A DNA stretch of 23,674 nt from Firmicutes bacterium CAG:95 (GTDB taxonomy: Bacteria > Bacillota > Clostridia > Lachnospirales > Lachnospiraceae), in assembly GCA_000438155.1 (NCBI GenBank), contig FR902950.1, positions 75,140 through 98,813 of the forward strand, read 5' to 3'. The translations under genes were made by a program, and so were the position numbers. A model generated the notes under the pieces. That model was not told the DNA's origin. It was given only the letters and a program-made list of their open reading frames with translations, and did not search any database. Position 1 is the first letter of the stretch. Each line of letters starts with the position of its first letter. Positions 1 to 7,188 of this stretch are shown here, one piece after another.

Positions 1-2170
1 AGAAGCGGTTCAGAGACTCGAATACTCTCTTCTTACCATACCACGCTGACAGCTTCTCCAGATCCATTTCCAGAATAAAGGCACTGGTACGCATATTCAG
101 TTCATCCTGAATGTCATAAGCAAGCTTTCCGAAGTAACCGATCACTTCACCTTCGCACAGCACATCTACCGCCTGATAAGGATGCAGGAACGGCTTCTCT
201 GTGGGAGTATAGGTAAAGGTTACATCCAGACTTTCTGCTATCGTATTTGCAATGCTCTTCATGGTATAAAAGCTTTCCTGAAGACCGAAAATACCGATGC
301 ACAGGGTATCCTTTTCCTCCGGATACTCAGTTAACGGCAGGGACTTCGGAAGGAACTTCTTTGCTACTTCAAACAGTCTGCCGGAGAGAATGCCATTCTT
401 CTCGTTTCTGGCAATTGCATTTACCATGGAAGGAGCAAGTGTTGTCCGCATCAGGGACAGATCCTGGTTAATCGGATTTAACAGCCTGATCGCATTGCGC
501 TCCTGCGCATCCTCAGGAAACTTCATCAGATCCAGGTCTGCCGGGGAGAAGAAGGAATAATGCATACATTCATTGATACCGATGGCACATAAGGTTCTCT
601 TTAAGGCAAGTTCACCCTTCTGCTTCTTATTTAAGCCTCCCATGGTGACCTGTGCAGTCGGAAGGAAGGTCGGCACGATATGATCATATCCGTACATGCG
701 GATCACTTCCTCTGCCACATCCGGATAACGCTCCACATCGTTCTCACCATTCGGAAGCATATCTTCACGATAAGCCGGTACATGGATCGTCAACTGATCA
801 CCATCTACCGTAGGTGCAAAGTCGAGATTCTTCATAATGCGGACAATGTCTTCTTCCGGTACAGTAATACCAAGTACGCCGTTTACTTTGGAAATGCTGA
901 CCTTCATTTCGGTCGGCTCAATAGAATTACCGGTATTAATATCTACATGTGTGGAGGAAACCTTACCACACTGTAATTCTTCGATCAGATGTAATGCTCT
1001 CTTCATGCCAAGAACAGTAGAATACTCGTCCACACCCTTTTCGTAACGGGCACTGGCATCGGTACTCTTTCCAAGACTTCTTGCAGTCTTTCTGACACTG
1101 TCTCTTGCAAACTTCGCAGACTCAAAGATCACGCTCTCTGTGGTATCACGGATTTCGGAATTCAATCCGCCCATGACACCTGCAAGGGCAACCGGCTTAA
1201 CACCGTCGCAGATGACCAGATTATCTGTGTTCATTTCATATTCCTGTTCATCCAGGGTGATGATCTTCTCTGCATCCTTTGCTCTTCTGACGCAGATCTC
1301 ATTTCCCTCCAGGTAAGAGCCGTCAAATGCATGCATCGGCTGTCCGATTTCCTTTAATACATAGTTCGTGATATCAACGACGTTGGAAATGGAGGCCATG
1401 CCAACCAGGGCAAGACGTCTCTTCATCCACAGCGGAGACTCTCCGATCTTTACATCATATACATAATGGGCGCTGTAACGAGGGCACAGATCCTGTGCTT
1501 CTACCGTTACCTTAAAGCCTTCCTTCTTTACTTCGGTTTCGGTATAATCGGTTGCCGGCATCTTAAGCGGCTTGCCAAGCATTGCAGCCACTTCTCTTGC
1601 CATACCGAGAATACTCTGGCAGTCCGGACGGTTTGCGGTAAGCGCAATATCAAAAATCCAGTCATCCAGTCCGGTGATTTTCTTTACATCATCGCCCGGA
1701 TTTACGTCTTCGGGAAGCACCAGTAATCCATTGTATTCCGCTCCCGGATACAGATCCTCGGTAAGTCCCAGCTCGACACCGGAGCAAAGCATTCCGTTCG
1801 ATTCATAGCCACGGAGCTTGCCATTCTTAATGGTCATCACACCCTCTACCGTCTTATGATCCTTTGCGGTTGCATAAACGGTTGCGCCGGGAAGGGCTAA
1901 CGGGAACTTTCCACCTGTACAGACATTGTCTGCACCACAGCATACCTGCATCGTGCCATGTGCGCCTGCATTGACCTGACACACATGAAGGTGGGTATCC
2001 GGAATCGGTTCACAGGATTCAATAAGACCAACAACAATATTGCTGACATCCCTGCCCAGTTCGTACTTTTCTTCTACTTCAAAACCGGCATCAAACAGCT
2101 TCTTCTCTAATTCGTCCGGCGTTACATCCACATCTACATATTCTTTTAACCAGCTTAATGGTAATATCAT
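1..2170 (-). CDS. pheT: Phenylalanyl-tRNA synthetase beta subunit, 3' end cut off by window edge
   Basis: This is the beta subunit of the (alphabeta)2 phenylalanyl-tRNA synthetase, which charges tRNA-Phe and edits misactivated tyrosine in the cytoplasm. The frame is open from ATG 2170 to the window edge (723 codons); relatives have about 800, so the C-terminal anticodon-binding (FDX-ACB) domain lies outside. The N-terminus MILPLSWLKEYVDVDV is typical, followed by the EMAP/OB-like tRNA-binding domain at about residues 40-150 (HLHVCQVNAG, QVCCGADNV, GMLCSGVELGL), then the B3/4 editing region (PMHAFDG, ALAGVMGG) and the B5 and core regions (RYEKGVD, YGYDHIVPTFLP). ATG 2170 has an AGGAGG Shine-Dalgarno 9 nt upstream and lies 17 nt after the pheS stop, so the two genes are co-transcribed and probably translationally coupled. 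No frameshift or odd residue is seen. Confidence 0.96.
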   Translation of the reverse strand, partial: MILPLSWLKEYVDVDVTPDELEKKLFDAGFEVEEKYELGRDVSNIVVGLIESCEPIPDTHLHVCQVNAGAHGTMQVCCGADNVCTGGKFPLALPGATVYATAKDHKTVEGVMTIKNGKLRGYESNGMLCSGVELGLTEDLYPGAEYNGLLVLPEDVNPGDDVKKITGLDDWIFDIALTANRPDCQSILGMAREVAAMLGKPLKMPATDYTETEVKKEGFKVTVEAQDLCPRYSAHYVYDVKIGESPLWMKRRLALVGMASISNVVDITNYVLKEIGQPMHAFDGSYLEGNEICVRRAKDAEKIITLDEQEYEMNTDNLVICDGVKPVALAGVMGGLNSEIRDTTESVIFESAKFARDSVRKTARSLGKSTDASARYEKGVDEYSTVLGMKRALHLIEELQCGKVSSTHVDINTGNSIEPTEMKVSISKVNGVLGITVPEEDIVRIMKNLDFAPTVDGDQLTIHVPAYREDMLPNGENDVERYPDVAEEVIRMYGYDHIVPTFLPTAQVTMGGLNKKQKGELALKRTLCAIGINECMHYSFFSPADLDLMKFPEDAQERNAIRLLNPINQDLSLMRTTLAPSMVNAIARNEKNGILSGRLFEVAKKFLPKSLPLTEYPEEKDTLCIGIFGLQESFYTMKSIANTIAESLDVTFTYTPTEKPFLHPYQAVDVLCEGEVIGYFGKLAYDIQDELNMRTSAFILEMDLEKLSAWYGKKRVFESLNRF

Positions 2171-2187
2171 AATCTGTTTCCTCCTGA

Positions 2188-3231
2188 CTATTTCTCATTG
2201 ATCTGCTCTAATACACGTAAATCGGAATTGAACAGCAGCTTAATGTTGTTAATACCGTATTTGAGCATGGCAATACGCTCCAGTCCCATACCAAAGGCAA
2301 AGCCGCTATACTGCTCAGAATCAATGCTGCAGTTTTCCAGCACACGCTTATTAACGACACCGGCACCTAAAATTTCAATCCAGCCGGTTCCCTTACAAAG
2401 GCTGCACCCCTTGCCGCCGCATTCAAAACAGCTTACATCCACTTCTACCGAAGGTTCTGTGAACGGGAAATAGGAGGGACGAAGTCTCGTGGTTACGCCC
2501 TCACCGAAGACCTTCTGTACAAATACATCAAGCATACCCTTTAAGTCTCCGAGGGTAATCCCCTTATCTACAACAAGTCCCTCCATCTGGGAGAACATCG
2601 GAGAATGGGTGGCATCATCATCGGAACGGAATACCTTACCGGGAGATAAAATCTTAATCGGCGGCTGCTTCTTCTCCATAACATGAATCTGTCCTGCAGA
2701 TGTCTGGGTACGAAGCAGGAATTCCGGAGAAAGGTAGAAAGTATCCTGCATATCCCTTGCCGGATGATCCTGCGGGGTATTCAATGCCGTAAAGTTATAA
2801 TAATCGGTTTCGATTTCACTTCCTTCATAGATTTCAAACCCCATTCCGGCGAAAATATCAATCAGCTGATTTCTCACAAGGGTAACCGGATGAAGATTTC
2901 CGATTTTCACAGGTTCAGCCGGGATCGTAAGGTCGATCTTTTCTCTTTCATATTTATGCTGAAGCTCTAATTTCTTCATCTTCTCTTCCATGTCGGCAAA
3001 TTTATCAAAAGCCCATGTTTTTAATTCATTAACAGATTTACCGTAACCGGCACGTTCTTCCGGAGCAAGCTTACCCATGTCCTTCATGAGTTCACTGATC
3101 TTACTCTTCTTGCCCTCCAGATAAACATTCTTGAATTCATACAATTCCTTGGAGTTCTTTAATTCCTTCAGTTCCCCTTCAATCTTCTCTTTCAGGGATG
3201 AAAGCTTGTCTGACAATACCTGATCCTGCAT
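2188..3231 (-). CDS. pheS: Phenylalanyl-tRNA synthetase alpha subunit
   Basis: This is the catalytic class II subunit of phenylalanyl-tRNA synthetase, 347 aa, the usual length for the family. An N-terminal coiled-coil arm (about residues 1-95) is followed by the class II core. Recognisable motifs are HPVTLVRNQL (114-123), the motif 2 region TQTSAGQIHVM (175-185) and GKVFRSDDDATHSP (198-211), FTEPSVEVDV (257-266), the cysteine cluster CFECGGKGCSLC (268-279) usual in bacterial PheS, and motif 3 GFAFGMGLERIAML (310-323). It is the first gene of pheST and is controlled by the Phe T-box leader upstream. About 115 bp of repeat DNA lie between the T-box terminator and this start, which is unusual. 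Start ATG 3231 fits the family N-terminus, although the upstream region has only purine-rich sequence and no strong Shine-Dalgarno. Confidence 0.97.
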   Translation of the reverse strand: MQDQVLSDKLSSLKEKIEGELKELKNSKELYEFKNVYLEGKKSKISELMKDMGKLAPEERAGYGKSVNELKTWAFDKFADMEEKMKKLELQHKYEREKIDLTIPAEPVKIGNLHPVTLVRNQLIDIFAGMGFEIYEGSEIETDYYNFTALNTPQDHPARDMQDTFYLSPEFLLRTQTSAGQIHVMEKKQPPIKILSPGKVFRSDDDATHSPMFSQMEGLVVDKGITLGDLKGMLDVFVQKVFGEGVTTRLRPSYFPFTEPSVEVDVSCFECGGKGCSLCKGTGWIEILGAGVVNKRVLENCSIDSEQYSGFAFGMGLERIAMLKYGINNIKLLFNSDLRVLEQINEK

Positions 3232-3278
3232 ACGTTTTACCTCTCTTTTCCTTTCATTTTTTGTTCCGCTCTACATCT

Positions 3279-3385
3279 ACCTGTGCACTAACCTCGCTCT
3301 TCGTCTTCGACTCGACCTCACTAAGTGCACAGGTACCGTTCGCACTAAATTCGAACTTCGCCTTCGGCTCGTTCTCATTAAGTGC
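3279..3385 (-). repeat. Two tandem ~44-bp palindromic repeat units between T-box and pheS
   Basis: Copy 1 (3342-3385) and copy 2 (3285-3328) are each 44 nt and differ at about ten positions. On the minus strand each starts GCACTTA and ends TTAGTGC, so each can fold on itself. Copy 2 is extended into a perfect 11-bp stem, ACCTGTGCACT (3334-3324) with AGTGCACAGGT (3289-3279). The 9-mer ATGTAGAGC flanks the block on both sides (3392-3384 and 3276-3268), like a target-site duplication. The block stays open in one frame, giving a 78-codon ORF (3254-3490) that also runs through the T-box, so it is probably not a gene. It resembles a REP/MITE-type intergenic element; the family was not identified. 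Confidence 0.75.
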
Positions 3386-3393
3386 TCTACATG

Positions 3394-3425
3394 AAAAATC
3401 CCTTGTATTCAAAAGAATACAAGGG
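3394..3425 (-). terminator. Intrinsic terminator of the pheS T-box
   Basis: A perfect 11-bp stem, CCCTTGTATTC with GAATACAAGGG and a TTTT loop in the RNA sense, is followed by ATTTTT. It lies directly after the T-box antiterminator sequence, as expected for a transcription-attenuating T-box. Confidence 0.93.
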
Positions 3426-3677
3426 ACGAAATGATCCGCGGTACCACCCATGTTCCTGCCCATATTGTATGAACAGACACCTCTGAGCACTTAACGCGTG
3501 CAACGTTCTGATCTACTACAAGACTGATTCAATCAGAAAGCTCCGGTGGGAATTTCACTTCATGTCAGAACCTGAGGATGCTCGCAGCCGATGGCAACCT
3601 CTCTCTGCAGGTAAACATGTCATTACTATACACCTTCACAGCATTTCGATATTTATTAATAACAAACACTCTACATA
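3394..3677 (-). promoter_or_regulatory. T-box leader, tRNA-Phe responsive, controlling pheST
   Basis: The leader RNA senses uncharged tRNA-Phe and permits read-through into pheS when phenylalanine is scarce. The canonical T-box TGGGTGGTACCGCGG is at 3450-3436 on the minus strand. Its UGGU variable base pairs with an A discriminator, as in tRNA-Phe. A Stem I-like region spans about 3660-3535, and the specifier loop reads GTGAAATTCCCACC; TTC at 3552-3550 is a Phe codon in the expected context. The terminator at 3394-3425 follows the antiterminator. Specifier, discriminator and downstream gene all agree on phenylalanine. Confidence 0.93.
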
Positions 3678-3683
3678 ATCTTT

Positions 3684-3712
3684 ATTCTAGTCAATCTCCA
3701 ATTCCTTGTCAA
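3684..3712 (-). promoter_or_regulatory. Sigma-A-like promoter of pheST
   Basis: A perfect -35 TTGACA (3712-3707), a 17-bp spacer and a -10 TAGAAT (3689-3684) lie just upstream of the T-box. The TAG of the -10 is also the stop codon of the preceding BrkB-family gene, so promoter and coding sequence overlap. Confidence 0.85.
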
Positions 3713-4553
3713 CAAGTATTTTGTTGATATAAGCTCCGACAAGAACCAGATTCATGCACACATACAGCCAGATCAGTAAAATCACGATCGTGGTAAGACT
3801 TCCATACATACTAAAGCCATTAAAGTATGTCACGTAAATTGAAAATCCAAAGGTTACCACCGTCCAACCAAGAGATGCCAGTACTGCCCCCGGAAACTGC
3901 TGGCGCAGCCTGCCACGCGGTCTTGGCAGATATGCATAGAGACAGGCAAGAACCAGCGTGATAATCAGGAAGAAAAAGAGATGTCTTCCACTGTTAAACG
4001 CTGTCATAAAGCTTGCGATACCATGAATTCTACGGTCTAACAGATTTACAATAGCCTCTCCGAACACCATAATAAGCAGTGTCAGAATAATTACCAACAG
4101 AATCAGTACCATATAAAAGCTGGTCACAATCCGGAGAATGAAATAATTCCGCTTTTCTTCCACTCCATTGATAACATTCAGCCCACGCAGCAGTGCGAGG
4201 AGCCCCTTGCCTGCCGACCACAGGATCGCTACAATAGATAAGGAAATGAGCCCCACCGACTGCCGATACACATCATTAATAATAGAAATAGCCAGCGGCT
4301 CCACCGAAGACGGTACGATTTCAATCACTACCCTCATGAAGTCCGCCCTTGTAAGAGGTACAAACGGAATGATCGCACACAGCAGCATCAAAGACGGAAT
4401 CAGAGAAATAAACAGGAAAAAGGCAGAGCTTGCCGCATAAGCTGTCACGTTCTTCTTTGACAGCTCCATACACAACAATATGATTCGAATGATCCTTTTC
4501 TTCAGCATAAGCAGTCCTGTTCTCCTGATTTCCAAATAAAGCTTCCTATCCAT
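3687..4553 (-). CDS. YihY/virulence factor BrkB family membrane protein
   Basis: This is an integral membrane protein of the YihY/BrkB family (the old RNase BN name is a misassignment). It has about six hydrophobic segments. The first comes after a basic amphipathic N-terminus, in the stretch AYAASSAFFLFISLIPSLML, whose A-Y-A-A-S-S-A-F-F start is typical of the family. The C-terminal part has TIVILLIWLYVCMNLVLVG, also typical. The frame is open back to 4718, but that would overlap the 3' end of the SpoIID-domain gene. ATG 4553 (288 aa) starts 34 nt after that gene's stop and is preferred; ATG 4508, with AGGA 6 nt upstream, is an alternative. No terminator follows, so transcripts would run into the T-box leader. 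The transported substrate or role is unknown. Confidence 0.85.
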   Translation of the reverse strand: MDRKLYLEIRRTGLLMLKKRIIRIILLCMELSKKNVTAYAASSAFFLFISLIPSLMLLCAIIPFVPLTRADFMRVVIEIVPSSVEPLAISIINDVYRQSVGLISLSIVAILWSAGKGLLALLRGLNVINGVEEKRNYFILRIVTSFYMVLILLVIILTLLIMVFGEAIVNLLDRRIHGIASFMTAFNSGRHLFFFLIITLVLACLYAYLPRPRGRLRQQFPGAVLASLGWTVVTFGFSIYVTYFNGFSMYGSLTTIVILLIWLYVCMNLVLVGAYINKILVDKELEID

Positions 4554-4587
4554 CTGCTTTTTCCATATGTCCGCAATTTTACCATAA

Positions 4588-5631
4588 TCAGTATTTTTTC
4601 GCAAGCTGACAATTCCAGTAGAACATAGCAAGAATCTCCTCATACGTCTTACCGGACTGCGCCATGGCCTTTGCTGCATTCTGCGACATGCCGACACCAT
4701 GACCGAATCCACCACCATAAAGTGTAAATCCTGTGATACCCTTTTTCCCCTTTTGCAGATCCATCACAAAATAAGCGCTTGGTAAAATAGTAGAAAGTGT
4801 ATATGCCGAGTCATCCTGCCGGATTACCTCTCCTTCCTGATTCAAAACATAACGGATCTCATATTCTCCCTCCACCTGAAGCTCTCCCTGATCGGTACTG
4901 ATCACCAGTGTCCGTGCACTTCCTCCTGCTGCACGCCTTATAATTTCCATGTCCTTTACTTTCTTAAAATCGGCAAAAGAAATCCCCCGTTCCTGCAGTT
5001 TCTTTTTTAAAAGATTAATGTCTAAGTCATTCACGGTATAGCTCCAGCGATACCAGGGTTCCTCTTTCTCGTAATCCTCTTCATGAATGGTAGTGAGATA
5101 TTCACGAAGCGCTTCTTCCTGTGTAAGATCACTCAGCTTATTATCTATATCTTCATTATTCTTTTGTTCTAAGTTCTTCTGTGAATTATCCTGCTGATTT
5201 TCAACTGGCTGTTCACTCTTCTTCAGCAATTCATCTGTCTGTGTCGTATCTGTCTGCTCATTGATCTCCTGTGATTCATTGTTTTCATCCTGCGCAATAT
5301 GTACACTCCTTAAATAAGGAGCTGCACCCTCTCCTTCTTCTTTCCAGATGCGGTCATCTGTCCCATACCCGCAGGACGTGGAATAATAATACGCAGTGAT
5401 CGGCTTTCCATCCTGCAGCAGCAGCTCCCCTTCAGTCTGCCGTACCGCATCGGTTGAGCTCTTCTTTTCCATAATATTGTTATAAACCTGATAATTCACA
5501 CTGTCGTCCACATGTGCGCCCAGTGCCGGCAGTCCGGCATGCTCCAGATAGCCATAAGAGTAGGTTCTCGCACACACGGCCTGGGCTTTCAGGCTTTCTG
5601 ACGGATAAGTGGATGGCATCTCACTTGGCAC
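4588..5631 (-). CDS. C-terminal part of SpoIID/LytB-domain protein
   Basis: This frame holds most of a SpoIID/LytB domain, the fold of the sporulation lytic transglycosylase that degrades peptidoglycan during engulfment. Visible motifs are VPSEMPSTYPSESLKAQAVC with the conserved glutamate of the EMP motif, the segment YYYSTSCGYGTDDRIW, and the C-terminal YGGGFGHGVGMSQNAAKAMA. A low-complexity N/Q/E-rich insert of about 60 residues splits the domain. The nominal GTG start at 5631 falls inside the conserved core and has no suitable Shine-Dalgarno. The same frame continues 26 codons upstream, through INELLLEEYLY, to the TGA at 5712. So this is probably not an independent gene but the distal part of an interrupted one. 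If no read-through occurs, a functional product is doubtful. Confidence 0.75.
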   Translation of the reverse strand: MPSEMPSTYPSESLKAQAVCARTYSYGYLEHAGLPALGAHVDDSVNYQVYNNIMEKKSSTDAVRQTEGELLLQDGKPITAYYYSTSCGYGTDDRIWKEEGEGAAPYLRSVHIAQDENNESQEINEQTDTTQTDELLKKSEQPVENQQDNSQKNLEQKNNEDIDNKLSDLTQEEALREYLTTIHEEDYEKEEPWYRWSYTVNDLDINLLKKKLQERGISFADFKKVKDMEIIRRAAGGSARTLVISTDQGELQVEGEYEIRYVLNQEGEVIRQDDSAYTLSTILPSAYFVMDLQKGKKGITGFTLYGGGFGHGVGMSQNAAKAMAQSGKTYEEILAMFYWNCQLAKKY

Positions 5632-5709
5632 AACGGCATACAGATATTCCTCCAGCAGCAGCTCATTAATCAGTAAAAGTCCATCCTCCGTCTTATGAAT
5701 CTCAAAATC

Positions 5710-6843
5710 TCAACGGTAAGACGGCACTCCCTGATTCCGATGCGCCGACAGAAGATACGTTCTTCCGGAGTTGGTCGGATTCACAACCTTTAGCATCCCT
5801 TCTTTCAGATAATCTGTATCCTGTGTCAGGACAAGCTTTTTTCCTGCCGGAAGCGGTTCTTTCTTTCTTTCACCGTTTTCAAGATAGGACAGCATGAGCT
5901 CCTCCGAAGACTGCAAAACAACCTCCTTATGATACAATCCCCGGTAATCACTCTGCTGAATAGCCACTCGGATATACTCCATTCGTTCCTTCGGAAGAAT
6001 TAAGAAGGCACAGATCTTTCCATCTTTTATAAGATAATCCGTAAAAGTATAACCGATGGGAATGTCATTGGTATTGCTGCTATGCACCTCTTCCTTCTGA
6101 TAATACCCTTCGCATACTTCTCCAAAGGGAATTTCTCCCTGCTCCTCCAAAGTAACTGCATGTTCCGTCACCTGCAGTGTCTTTCCGCTGATGATTTCTC
6201 CATCCTCTTCATAAGAAATAAGCTCCCCTCCCCTAAGACCAAGTGTCACGATCTGCTCTGACCCCTGCTTCTGTCCACAGGGATGGTATAGCTCGCATCC
6301 CCGGTAAAAGAACCGGATACCGCTCTCATCGGCTTCTTCCAGATAAGCTTCGGAAAACATGACCGGATCGGTCAGCTTTTCCCTGATGGCCAGTAATGTG
6401 TTTTCCATACGGTAAGCATCGACATTTATGTATTTTAACCGGGCAAACTCATCGGAAATGTAGGAATATACCGTACCATCCACAGCAAGAAGCTGTCCTT
6501 CTGCAAGCTCCGGTTTATATACCCAATCCTTTCCTCCAATGATCCCGATGGTTTCTTTACAGATCTGCCGGTCCAGCTGATGACAGGTAAGGAACTGGTC
6601 GAATGCCTCGTACCAGTCTTCTTCTTTCATATACTGCCCTATTTCCTGACATACCTCCTCCGGATCGGTTTTCAAAAGCTCTGCACTCTTGTCTGTTAAG
6701 ATCTGCATCTCTCCTGTAAAAACCATTTCTCCGACATATTCCGGTTCCGACCGGTCCTTATAAAAAAACAGTAAAAAGGTAAGCAACGCCGCCAGTACTA
6801 AGATGGCAATCAGCTTCCAGCGGATCTGCATATGACGATTCAT
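5710..6843 (-). CDS. N-terminal part of SpoIID/LytB-domain protein, membrane anchored
   Basis: This 377-codon frame starts at ATG 6843 with a good Shine-Dalgarno (AAGGAG, spacing about 8). It has one N-terminal membrane segment (about residues 10-27, LIAILVLAALLTFLLFFY), so the rest should lie outside the membrane. The middle is a mostly beta extracytoplasmic region with no motif I recognise. The end (IRVAIQQSDYRGLYHKEVVL ... RTYLLSAHRNQGVPSYR) matches the N-terminal part of SpoIID domains. It stops at TGA 5712-5710, and the frame goes on directly into the catalytic part. The product as encoded would lack the EMP-motif catalytic region. The gene lies downstream of a 6S RNA terminator. Confidence 0.8.
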   Translation of the reverse strand: MNRHMQIRWKLIAILVLAALLTFLLFFYKDRSEPEYVGEMVFTGEMQILTDKSAELLKTDPEEVCQEIGQYMKEEDWYEAFDQFLTCHQLDRQICKETIGIIGGKDWVYKPELAEGQLLAVDGTVYSYISDEFARLKYINVDAYRMENTLLAIREKLTDPVMFSEAYLEEADESGIRFFYRGCELYHPCGQKQGSEQIVTLGLRGGELISYEEDGEIISGKTLQVTEHAVTLEEQGEIPFGEVCEGYYQKEEVHSSNTNDIPIGYTFTDYLIKDGKICAFLILPKERMEYIRVAIQQSDYRGLYHKEVVLQSSEELMLSYLENGERKKEPLPAGKKLVLTQDTDYLKEGMLKVVNPTNSGRTYLLSAHRNQGVPSYR

Positions 6844-6921
6844 TCTTCTCTCTCCTTAAAATACAATAAAGAGTCCGCCTGAGACTTCTTTGCGTGCGGG
6901 CGGAGCTTTTGACTTTATAGC

Positions 6922-6955
6922 AAGAAAAAGCAGCGCATCCGCGCTGCTTTTTCTT
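6922..6955 (-). terminator. Strong hairpin terminator after the 6S-like RNA
   Basis: A 15-bp perfect stem (AAGAAAAAGCAGCGC with GCGCTGCTTTTTCTT) and a GGAT loop are seen on the minus strand. Its A-rich and T-rich arms make it able to stop transcription in both directions. Confidence 0.85.
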
Positions 6956-7152
6956 TGGAATAACCCCCCAAATGCTGTTTCCTGCCTTTTGACTCCTAGC
7001 AAGGCTAGGTGGGTGACCGCAGCCTTACTTTTGCCTTCCCTTCCAATCCTTATTGCTAAGTGAGGGCTTGACAGCCATAAGGTAATATAGGAATCCCGTT
7101 TAAAGTATCTGTAGGTTCAAAAATAACAAGAAACAAAAACACATTTCGGGTT
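6956..7152 (-). ncRNA. ssrS: Probable 6S RNA
   Basis: A stretch of about 195 nt without a coding frame has its own promoter and terminator. The two ends pair: AACCC, AAATG and TTTCTTG near the 5' end match CAGGAAA, CATTT and GGGTT near the 3' end. That gives the long interrupted closing stem typical of 6S RNA, which binds the sigma-A RNA polymerase holoenzyme and mimics an open promoter. The interior contains unpaired central regions (around ACTTTAAACGGG and GTAAGGCTGCGG) and shorter hairpins such as CCTAGC-CTT-GCTAGG. Size and layout fit; the assignment is by structure and general resemblance. The 5' end is inferred from the -10 box. Confidence 0.68.
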
Positions 7153-7158
7153 GTTTTT

Positions 7159-7187
7159 ATTATATCCAAATCCCTGATAAAATACAA
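7159..7187 (-). promoter_or_regulatory. Sigma-A-like promoter of the 6S-like RNA
   Basis: A -35 TTGTAT (7187-7182), a 17-bp spacer and a perfect -10 TATAAT (7164-7159) are present. The -35 begins one base after the stop codon of the subtilisin gene. Confidence 0.8.
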
Positions 7188-7188
7188 C

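Larger units (their letters stand above)
4588..6843 (-). pseudogene. SpoIID/LytB-domain protein gene interrupted by an in-frame TGA
   Basis: Codons from ATG 6843 to the stop at 4588 form one continuous frame of 752 codons, broken only by TGA at 5712-5710. The sequence across the break reads GVPSYR, stop, DFEIH, followed by INELLLEEYLYAVVPSEMPS. SpoIID-domain proteins of this class normally run through here as one protein, often with Gly after YR, and TGA is one base from GGA. The simplest readings are a recent nonsense mutation, a strain polymorphism or an assembly error. The two halves are also listed separately. Confidence 0.7.

Noticed and set aside
3254..3490. 78-codon minus-strand frame through the T-box and repeat block
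   Set aside because: It covers the T-box antiterminator and terminator, and its coding look comes from stop-free GA-rich repeats.
5710..5712. TGA as selenocysteine or a reassigned codon
   Set aside because: No stem-loop of SECIS type is visible just downstream, relatives tend to have Gly here, and TGA ends other genes in the window (e.g. 19048-19050).
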